A stretch of 64,000 nucleotides of DNA, taken from Macrotrachela quadricornifera. Taxonomy: Eukaryota; Rotifera; Eurotatoria; Philodinida; Philodinidae. The translations under genes were made by a program, and so were the position numbers. The stretch lies in the NCBI GenBank assembly GCA_022393335.1, contig JAJEKB010020254.1:322631-386630 (forward strand). Reading direction: 5' to 3'. The notes under the pieces were generated by a model, which was not told where the DNA came from, searched no databases, and saw nothing but the letters and a program-made list of their open reading frames with translations. Shown one piece after another: positions 55,543-64,000 of the stretch; position 1 is the stretch's first letter; the number at the start of each line of letters is the position of its first letter.

Positions 55543-56547
55543 ATGGCAACTTCATCTGATTATTCATCGAATTTTCCAAGAGAAATGGGTTTAAAATTAG
55601 CCAATGTTATTCTTCGTGTTAAAAATTCCAGGGAATTAATTAAATTTTATGTAAACAATTTTGGCATGGAAAATATTAAAACGAATAGTCCATCATTACC
55701 ATACAATGTTAATGTTGTTGGATATCCAATAAATTATGATGAAAATTTTAATAAAGCATCAAATACATTACCTCCACCAACATTTCTTGAATTTCATGAA
55801 AATGAATCATCAACAAATTCATCAGCACTTGTTAATAGTGGAGGATCAAAAGTTTATTGGAAAATTGGTGTAACATTATATGATGTTGATTATGCACAAA
55901 AAGTTTTACAATCAAAACGAGTTGATGTATCAGGTGGATCACAATTTTTGGATATTGGTTATGTTACCCATTTAAGAGATCCAATTGGTTATTCAATTGA
56001 ATTATTACAACATGATTTTGAAGATACATTTAATTATAAAATAAATAAATATGGTAAAAAACCACCAAATAATCAATTTCCATTAGGATATCCAGCTTGT
56101 ATTGGTCAAATAACATTACATGCAAATAATATTGATAAAACTCAAAGATTTTATCAAAATCTTTTAGGTATGAAATTATTATCAGTACAAGATGTATCAC
56201 AATATGGTTTTACATTATATTTTTTTGCTTGGACTAATGAAAATCCACCAAAATCAGATGTAAATGATGCTACTGTTAATAGAGAATGGTTATGGAAACG
56301 TCCATATACAACTATTGAAATAAGACATTTTCATCAACAAGGACAAGTTCCACCTTTTAGAGATTTAGAACAAAATCAAATTGGTTTTGAAGGTATTAGA
56401 ATTACGTGTAATAATTTAAATACATTTATTAATAAAATGAAAATGGAAAATGTCAATTTTAAAGAATCTATTGGAACATATGGAAATGAAATTATCATTC
56501 GGGATCCAGATAATATACCTATTTATATTTCAGAAAATAATCAATAA
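55543..56547 (+). CDS. Two-domain glyoxalase/VOC-family protein
   Basis: 334 aa from 55543, or 320 aa from Met15 (MGLKLANVILRV). Two vicinal-oxygen-chelate modules lie at about residues 17-165 and 180-330. Module 1 has NVILRVKNSRELIKFYVNNF and ends with RDPIGYSIELLQHD. Module 2 has GQITLHANNIDKTQRFYQNL and ends with IIIRDPDNIPIYISE. The first-module pattern (FLEFHEN) recalls the glyoxalase I metal-ligand strand. However, the usual His of module 1 is Asn in the visible alignment and the last Glu of module 2 is replaced, so lactoylglutathione lyase activity is doubtful. The gene is AT-rich, intronless and undamaged. Glyoxalases detoxify methylglyoxal, but a different substrate is plausible here. 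Confidence 0.8.
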   Translation: MATSSDYSSNFPREMGLKLANVILRVKNSRELIKFYVNNFGMENIKTNSPSLPYNVNVVGYPINYDENFNKASNTLPPPTFLEFHENESSTNSSALVNSGGSKVYWKIGVTLYDVDYAQKVLQSKRVDVSGGSQFLDIGYVTHLRDPIGYSIELLQHDFEDTFNYKINKYGKKPPNNQFPLGYPACIGQITLHANNIDKTQRFYQNLLGMKLLSVQDVSQYGFTLYFFAWTNENPPKSDVNDATVNREWLWKRPYTTIEIRHFHQQGQVPPFRDLEQNQIGFEGIRITCNNLNTFINKMKMENVNFKESIGTYGNEIIIRDPDNIPIYISENNQ

Positions 56548-59489
56548 CACATTATATTATTTCATAAATATTTGACATTTATTTTTTATTATAGTTTATA
56601 TTTCTTTTTTCTCTTCTTTATTCTATAATTATAACTTTTGAATTAACTTTGAAGTTAAAACTAACTTAATCATTTGAATTATATTTAATTAAGATAAAAT
56701 AATAATAAATTTGAAAATTTACGATATTTCGACGATCGAGATTATCTTTATTTGACTTTATACGAAAATGAAAAATTTTTCTTTTTCATTTTCATGTTCT
56801 TTTCTTTCAGATATTTAGCATATCTTAGTAGAACGGCAAGATAATGATATTGATAGGAGCTATGTACTATCTGTTTTTTTCTACTCACAGTCAGAACCAG
56901 AAGAGATCGATTCAGAAAAACTAGAAATTCACCGGTTGGATGCTTTGAAAAATCTCTTTAGTTAACCCGAGTTTTGACCATAAAAACCAAGGCTTCCATG
57001 ATTTTCAGCATTTGTCTTACGAGGAAACCTTACTAAGTGATTAAAAGCTTTTGAAGTGATATTTTAGCCATAAGTAGGACTTAGTGAGACTAGATAATTT
57101 CAAATGGATAAATGTCCATAAATCTTCCTTCGTAAGCTATGAGCATTTTCCTCAGCTGCCTTCGAAATCTGAATATTTTTTGGAGATTCATTATCTCGAG
57201 AAAGAACCATCCGTTTTGGCAGAAACGGTTAGCGTATACTAATGACTATACGACATACATATGGACAAATTTTCAGGTCAAAACTTCGTCATTCAATTTT
57301 TTTGTATATACCTTCCTATAGGTCGAAAATTCAATAAAATGGTCATAGCTCCGAAAGGAGGATCTATGGGCACCTATCCCTTTGGGATATTTCCAGTCTC
57401 ACTTGATGGGGTTTCCTCATTAGAATTTTCTTCCAAAAATATTATTATGTTCAGTTTAGTTTCGCATGTGTGTCTAAAGTCTTTTATATTTGGACTCATT
57501 TTTTTGTAAAAACCGCTTGTCAAAAAAAATTTTCTACTATTCTTCCAGTTTTTACTGGAATTTTACTGATTAGACATGAGATTTCAACCAGTCGTCTATC
57601 AACCAGACAGGACCGATAGAGTTTTTGAACCAGCTGGACCGAACCGATTCTAGCTCTGTTTCCTTTCTCTCACCATGACCAGTTTGCACTTCCACAGTAT
57701 AAACATGTTCGTCTCAGAGATATGCATTGCTTCTAAAAATCTGCGGCTGCCGCGACGCGATATAGCATAAATTAGCCGCTCTTACGATGGTTTTCAAAAC
57801 ATCAACTCGAATTTCATTGTTCCGACTGTATTAGACAAGAAATAGCGTTAATACTCTATTGAATAGATTCAGTCCTGCATGGTTCCATTCGTAAGCACTG
57901 GCATTTCTACCAGTATTGATGAGGAAAGAATCTTATTGATTACAGCTCTGAAGTATACTACAGGATGCTGAAGATTCGAAAGCTGTATATGCACCCTATT
58001 CAGTTCTTGACTCAGAAGTATTGCACCAAATCAATTCTTGTCAAAATAATTATTTAAACACTTGATTTGGCAGCCAGTCTGATGTTTCAAGTGACGCCTA
58101 TTGAAGATCCAAGCAGAGAGGGAGTCAAAAAACCAATGATGGGGGTGGTGCTTATGGCCAAAAAATTGTTTTTAAAGCGATACAGCCTCACTGTCTTTAC
58201 CATGTTTGCTGAGAAACTTGGAAAAATGACATTGCGAAGGAATGGCGATCATCAAATCGCCTACCGCTACATCCGCCACGGGATTCAATGAACATAATAT
58301 CTTAACGTTAAATATTCTACAATGTCCTACGAAGGTGTCAAATCTACAGTTACCTTCTTGGTTATCACAACAATTCTGAAAAAATATTTTTGATTTCCAT
58401 TCCCAGCATCAGGAACTCACCTGACAATTCATTTTTGAGCGTCTTTGAACACGTTAAAATATTTAGAGATATATTTTCGTTCATTTTGAGGTAAGTTATT
58501 ATGAATTTTCATAGCTTTACAAGCAGGAATCCGCATTGGGCTCCGGTTTCAAAGAGTCCAAGAATTCATAGTAACTTTTCTCAACATGAAAAAAAAAATA
58601 CACCTCAACACGCTAGCATCTTCGAAAATGTACAGGAACGAATTGTCAAATGAGCACCCGTTCCTTCGAAATGGAACTTCAAGGAATGGAAACTCTGATA
58701 TCTCAAATGTTTTTCTTCACTTTATTGTGTTTTTTATATTTTTGAATATTATAATTATGTTGAAAAAAGAGAAAGAAATAACAACATAGAATAGAAACAA
58801 GAACACAACTCTGTAATCAACTAAAAGTAACGCATTTTGACCATTTTAATTTTCTCGATAAATCTAAGTGAAACATAGCATAAGTAAAAGTATTCAAATT
58901 AACGACAAAACTTTTTAATAGTGAACATTTTTTTTTCTTTTATTACTTTCTGAGATTGTGCATCGCTTTGAGTTGTGAGCTGTCAGCCATTTATAGAATA
59001 ATGTTAGAATAGAATATTTTCTTTGAAAAATTTGCACATAATATTTGCTTGATAAAATGGTTAGAGTTTCTGCTTACAATATTCTTTCATTATTTAAAAA
59101 AATATTTGTTATCTATCATGGCATCTAAAACTTCTCTACAAATTCTTTTCAACTAATTTTTTCTACTTTGTTCTAGAGAAACTTTGATCAACAAACTTCT
59201 TTCAGATGCACTAAAAAAGGATGCTCTGAAAAACCGACCAAAATAAGTCTCTAGGCATTTGGAAACCTAAAAAAGATGTTCTAGAGTGAAAAGGTGATTT
59301 CCACCCATCTTGGAAACCGTTTTTGAATTTCTGAATGCTCTGAAACTCATACTGATCAGTATTCCGAAATACCTTCTTTTCAAGATAGAACTATCCATTA
59401 CAACTTTTCGATGTTACCTGTAGTCAGACAAAGTCCAGAAATTTGTTATATTACCATCTCAATAACCTCAACTTCACAAGTGACTTAAA
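56548..59489. other. Repeat-rich intergenic region
   Basis: No supported gene. 57325-57420 (GAAAATTCAATAAAATGGTC...) resembles the right arm of the foldback at 59490-60140, so a related decayed copy is likely near 57000-57430. A small hairpin, TTCCAGT-TTTT-ACTGGAA, is at 57543-57561. The 74-codon frame at 58067-58291 has no support. Confidence 0.4.
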
Positions 59490-60140
59490 CACAAGTCAGG
59501 AACTTACAAGAGAACTCTTTTAATTGATAAATTCCCTTTGGGCTAATATGTGGCCCATAAGTAGAGCTTCCAACATACATGAAAATTCTAAAAGGATTCG
59601 TGTCCTTGGATCTCCTACCCCCAAGTTATGATCATTTTATTGAATTTTCAACCTATCGCAGAGTCTTGTCAAAAACCCAAATCCTAGGAAATTTCATCTG
59701 CAAATTTGTCCAAGAAAAAATCTCATGAATCTAATTATATTCTGAAAATTTTAGCTGAAATCGGTGAGTTTTTCTCAAGATATGAGATACTTCAATTGTA
59801 GACTTTTTCAGAACTACTGGGGAAAATTAGTGGCTTTTTGAAGGTATTATGTCAGAAGAGAAGAATTTATTTGACCTGAAATTTTCAAGATATAATTAAA
59901 TGCATGGAGTCCGTTATTGAGAAAATTTCCAGATGAAAATTTTTGGAGCTTGGGTTGCTGATAAGACTTTGCGATAGATTGAAAAATCAATAAAATAATC
60001 ATAATGTGAGGATGAAAAACTTAAAGGTAGGAACCCTTCTAGAATTTTCATGTACACTACGAACCCTATTTATGGACCAAACATTAGCTCAAAAGGAAGT
60101 TATTATCTGACAGAGTTCCCTGGTTAGTCATAATTTTCAT
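59490..60140. repeat. Long inverted-repeat (foldback) element
   Basis: The left arm (about 59490-59710) and the right arm (about 59930-60140) are inverse copies at roughly 75% identity. Shared words include GGGCTAAT/TGAGCTAAT, CATGAAAATTCTA(A/G)AAGG, TGATCATTTTATTGA and CTATCGCA(G/A)AGTCTT. The loop is about 220 bp. No coding content. Confidence 0.65.
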
Positions 60141-61146
60141 CTTTTTTCGTTCTTAAGTCTCTTCAAAACAGTTTCAAATTCACTCATAGCTCTTAAGTAC
60201 AGAGTTTTCAGTCACGTCAAAGTTTCGGCACTCGAAAATTCCTAATTTGATGGCTTCACTTCATCCATGATCTCTAAGTTCTGACTTTAAGAAGCCATTT
60301 TACGAAAGAGTCAACCCAAACATTAAAACATGTCCTCAATTGATATCGTGTATTTCAATAAAGTTTTGTCCGTATATAACTTCAAGTGATACATGTAAAT
60401 GCCAAAACCTTTCAGCTTTAAAAATCATTCTCTTTTTTGAAATACTGGATGTGGAACTGAGGCATTTTCAAATAACAAACGAGCATAGTTAATGCAATAG
60501 TCACGCGTTTTATATTTGACTATTACTCAACAATATTGAACAGCCATTCTATTCCGCAAAATAGCACATTGCAGAATCAATTTCGTCCCCGTAATCAGTT
60601 CCATCCAATTTCCGGGAAGATCGAACTGACCCAGAGTATTCGACAACACCCGAATTCCCTCAATTTCGAAATCATATGCACCTGCGACCATTCTGCAAAT
60701 TGAGAGAACTTGATTCTTGTCGAAGATCCCGCATTAATTCGATACTTCCAGAATCTCGGAATCGGATAGAACTGATTCCGGAATGAGCACCATCATGAAG
60801 TAGGATGTATTCTAACAAAAGTAGGTTTACTCATGGAATTTTTGTAAGTATATGCTATCGTAGATACTTTATGTATTGAACAACTTGGAACCTTTTTGGC
60901 ATGTTAAGTGATATAAAGAGGTTTTTTAGAATCCTATGTATACCTTTTACATTATGACCAGGCTTTCTATCATTTATGAGCAACCTATGAGCTTTTGCTT
61001 TGAAAAAATGTACTACCACCCACCAATTACTAGAAACACCTTTCAAAACTTTGACATATTGCTTTCGACCCGATCAAGTACGGGTTCTATGATATATATG
61101 TAAGTCATTTCGGGGTAGCCATGAACGACTCTTCCAGAATCTACTC
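60141..61146. other. Intergenic, no gene seen
   Basis: Contains short stretches of GGAATC/GAACTGA-type sequence (60560-60790) of unclear origin. No gene is seen. Confidence 0.35.
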
Positions 61147-61324
61147 TACACTGTAAAAAGCGAGAGTATAAGAATAAAACCTCTAACGGTTTATGAAAGT
61201 GTAACATATGATGAACTCTTAAGGGTTTATAAAAATTTTGACCCATGGAAACGGTTTATTACATGTTGCACTCTCATGAATTATTAAAGGATTTACTCTT
61301 CTATTTCTTATTTCTTACAGTATA
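61147..61324. repeat. Foldback with TACACTGTAA ends
   Basis: The left end TACACTGTAAAAAG and the right end, inverse of TATACTGTAAGAAA, lead into arms of about 65 nt. Inverted words include ATGAAAGTGTAACAT against ATGAGAGTGCAACAT. Both arms also contain AACGGTTTAT. A miniature element is the simplest reading. Confidence 0.55.
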
Positions 61325-62378
61325 TTAATGTTTGCCAATTTGACTAGTTCTCACATGTCTTTTATAACCAAGGTCGAAGATTCCGAAGTTCGAATCTATG
61401 AACTTCCGGATGGAACCAGCATGAAAAAACACCGTTTCCTGTAAGAAAATAAAGAAAATCAATTGGAATATTTTCCGGTTGGAATACTGCTTCCATGACA
61501 TCATCAGATTTTCTCAGAACCACCCGTTTCCAGGCCGGATAGATTGTCCGGAGTAAAGACAAATGTGTAATAATTTTCTACGCAACTCATTCAATAAAAT
61601 CTCAGTTCGATAATTCCTCAGGCAGTATTCCGTGAATTTTCGGTGAAAATCATTAGAAAATTTACTGTATCCGACTGCCGGTTCTGACAGATTCCTGTCG
61701 GTTTCGCTTGAAATCGAATAAATTCAGTTACCAGATCTTTTCAATGACACATCACGAAACCGGTCGTTCCGGTTCGATTCGATCCGAAAAAGTCAGACCG
61801 GTTCCGACTCTGGTTCCAACCATATAGATGTTCCGCCAAGCATGTCTGATAGTGACAATGCACATTTTTTTGTCCAGAATATATTCTGATACGTCGAATT
61901 TCACAGATTTCTGTTACATTCATCAATCTTATTTGAAAATCTTTGTGACTGCTTCATCGATCGACACTCATCGTCATATATAGGCTATACTTTTTGTTTT
62001 ATGCATTGTATTTGGTACAAAATAGGATATTCTAAAGTCTAAAAACTTACGGATTGATCAAATAACAAGTCGGCACTCATTTTTACTGGCATCTGCAGCA
62101 TAATTTTTCTCATACTATGTGATATAAACATAGAGACGACTACGTAATGATCCATGGTGTGGAGTGTTACTCTTTCAATGTACTAATATATTTTTCGTTC
62201 CAAAGAAGTTAAATTTGATTATTTTTAAGATTGTTTATTTACATTTCTCCTAATTTGTAATTATTGTCTTTAGAAAAAGCATTTCATTCTTAGAATAAAA
62301 TATTCAAGTTGGCACTGAAGTTATAAGATAAGTACTTCAGTCTTCGAGAGATCGATTCATCGATTCTATTCATTCTTT
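61325..62378. other. Intergenic, no gene seen
   Basis: Includes a GC-richer patch with repeated CCGGTT words (61670-61830), probably a transposon remnant. No gene. Confidence 0.35.
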
Positions 62379-62547
62379 ATGATGAATCTCAAAGCTCTAT
62401 TTTGTTGGTTTTATGAACAACTACGAGATTATAATCTTTTTCTGCCTGAAGAAAATGATTATGATGATGATGAAGAACCACAAGATCCAGCAATTGTTCT
62501 TAGACATAAAAAATATGCAACTTTGTTATATATTCCTCTTCTGTTCA
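62379..62547 (+). CDS. First exon of an incomplete gene (acidic N-terminus, start of a membrane helix)
   Basis: ATG at 62379 (a second ATG follows directly) gives MMNLKALFCWFYEQLRDYNL, an acidic linker (NDYDDDEEPQDP), then RHKKYATLLYIPLLF, the start of a hydrophobic helix. It ends at A|GTGAGTAAG (62548), an excellent splice donor. Without splicing the frame stops three codons later. The basic-then-hydrophobic layout after an acidic N-terminus resembles a common bdelloid membrane-protein family, by recollection only. No second exon is found before the window end, where transposon-like and satellite sequence takes over; it may lie beyond the window or be lost. Confidence 0.5.
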
Positions 62548-62885
62548 GTGAGTAAGATGTAGATTTTCGTTTTTGAACATACAACTATTGATAAACTGCC
62601 AAAGAAAAACTTCATAGCAAGTAACCCTATTGACTTGATTGGTTATTCTTGTAATTGTGTAGATCTCATCTGCATATGGAAGCACATCTTTAGTCCGATA
62701 TTGCAACCACAAAAAATCAGTTTGCTATCTATACAAGACACTCATTATCTCTCGATAAGAGTTTTGCTTTCACGCTTATTCTACGCTCTTCCATTAGGCG
62801 CATATTAATCATTTCGAATTATTAACTAGCGCCTCCATTCACTAACATTCTCACCCTCACTCTCCTGTGTGTTTTTGTCGTCACT

Positions 62886-62945
62886 AGGGATGCACCAGTC
62901 CAGTCCGACTGGGTGACCAGTCATGACTGGTATCAGTCCACCAAT
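62886..62945. other. Probable transposon end (TAGGGATGCACCAGT)
   Basis: TAGGGATGCACC is a widespread DNA-transposon terminus, followed here by partly palindromic CAGTCC/GACTGG words. No matching opposite end is visible before 64000. Confidence 0.35.
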
Positions 62946-63352
62946 TATACACTCAGATCACAAATAGAAAGTTTATTAAGTATCTGTTGATAAATTGACA
63001 AGCTCGCTGAAAAACAAAAATACATGTGTAGAACATAAACGCAACTTGTAAAACTGTTCACTTCTAGTATTTAAAATTATATCTAATACATGTTTGTACA
63101 GAATTTGTCGGCACATCTTTTAAAAAAACTAGCGTTTGCTTACGCTCCTATATAGAGGTATATGCAAAGCAAAAAATATCACAAAGCTTTTGGCACATCT
63201 GTTATAATTATCACCAAAAGATCAAAGAAGTAAGGGTATTGAGGATGAGGATGTCGTTCTTAATATTCGTTTTCGATCTCAAGAACAACCCAAAAACATG
63301 TTTCAAGTGAATTTAAAGCTAGAAATAATATTTAATACCCAGGTGATTGAAT

Positions 63353-63660
63353 CCGGTCGCCGTTTTCGGGCCGTATACGGTGTAAATACGGCGCTTTTAC
63401 GGCCGTAAACGAGCAAATACGTGCCGTTTCCGTGCCGTATTTTCTGGAATCCTGGTCGATGGTTTCCGACCGTATTTCTGCCGTACCGGATACGGCACAT
63501 TTACGGCTCCAATCCGGTGACCGTATGGTGCCGTTAACGGCCGTATTTGTGTCGTAAACGGCCGTATTTATGCCGTAAACAGTCGTATTTGTGCCGTAAA
63601 CGGCCGTACTTGTGCTGTAAACGGCAGTTAATACACCGTTTTTTTCACCGTATACGGCAG
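63353..63660. repeat. GC-rich 21-bp tandem repeat and flanking related sequence
   Basis: The core at about 63530-63635 repeats GTAAACGGCCGTATTTGTGCC-like units of exactly 21 bp, five copies. Flanking sequence carries the same ACGG/CCGTA words. At about 50% GC it stands out sharply. Because 21 is a multiple of 3, the minus strand stays open with a seven-residue repeat (TAVYGTN). No start context or domain supports a protein. Confidence 0.7.
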
Positions 63661-63911
63661 GACAAAGTATAGTTCGTTCTACCGCATATTCGGTCGCCAT
63701 AAATGACTATATAAAGTTCAAAATGGCACCGTTTTCAATCTTGTTCCCACAAGTCTTTCCCAAGTGCAACGAGAACGCAATTCTACATTGCCCTATCTTT
63801 ACCTAATCTTGAATATAATAATACTTACCGTTCGTTTAATCGATTAGGTGAACCTAAAATAGAACAATAAAAATATTTTATCGAATAATTATACTTGCTA
63901 TTTAGGCATGT

Positions 63912-64000
63912 AATAATACCAATACGGTATTGAGGTAATAGTATTGATGGTAATGGTATTGATAATGGTATTGATATTGGTATTGGTATTGGTATTGAAT
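63912..64000. repeat. ATTGGT/GGTATT microsatellite running off the window
   Basis: GGTATTGATATTGGTATTGG and similar hexamer-type repeats begin near 63912 and continue to the last base. Confidence 0.75.

Overview
The window is AT-rich animal nuclear DNA. It carries spliced genes with short GT-AG introns (mostly about 50 to 165 bp), TATA-type promoters, one eukaryotic tRNA gene and many decayed DNA transposons. Gene content points to a bdelloid rotifer (Adineta/Rotaria-like): an ADP-ribosyltransferase fused to TPRs, a giant NACHT protein, an F-box protein, an orphan rhodopsin-like GPCR and a bulb-type lectin, scattered among hAT-like and piggyBac-like debris. The assignment rests on recalled family resemblance, not on a search.

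Layout, left to right. 0.5-2.2 kb: spliced GTPase gene. 2.6-4.0 kb: minus-strand zinc-finger (transposon-type) remnants. 4.4-6.9 kb: nested inverted-repeat elements, a foldback and a 112-bp tandem repeat. 7.3-7.8 kb: a TATA box and a small secreted ORF. 7.8-11.1 kb: a 93-bp satellite of about 36 copies. 14.2-16.7 kb: a decayed transposon ORF split by a younger hAT-like insertion. 18.2-18.4 kb: a 26-bp tandem array. 19.5-20.9 kb: a hAT-like element with a perfect 8-bp target duplication and a tiny TTAA-flanked element inside it. 22.0-24.2 kb: ART-TPR gene. 24.9-26.4 kb: foldback and hAT-like element. 27.6-28.1 kb: a four-exon gene of unknown function. 28.6-29.0 kb: inverted-repeat element. 29.2-31.1 kb: F-box gene. 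31.5-33.9 kb: a pectate-lyase-like pseudogene and a secreted DKNYY-repeat gene with a stop. 36.1-36.5 kb: piggyBac C-terminal remnant. 37.4-43.8 kb: NACHT protein with one in-frame stop. 45.9 kb: tRNA. 48.2-51.2 kb: membrane-anchored lectin gene followed by a decayed inverted copy of its end. 52.5-53.5 kb: GPCR. 55.5-56.5 kb: glyoxalase-like (VOC) gene. 56.5-64 kb: mostly foldbacks and repeats, one first exon of a truncated or incomplete gene, and a GC-rich 21-bp tandem repeat.

There is no operon-like organisation. Several intact genes (GTPase, ART-TPR, NACHT, surface lectin) belong to classes often used in innate recognition or signalling, but nothing in the sequence proves that they work together. 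The strongest observations are the single in-frame TAA in a 2,123-codon NACHT reading frame, the frame-preserving nested transposon insertion, the Arg-like tRNA body with a Lys (CTT) anticodon, and the inverted decayed copy of the lectin gene end.
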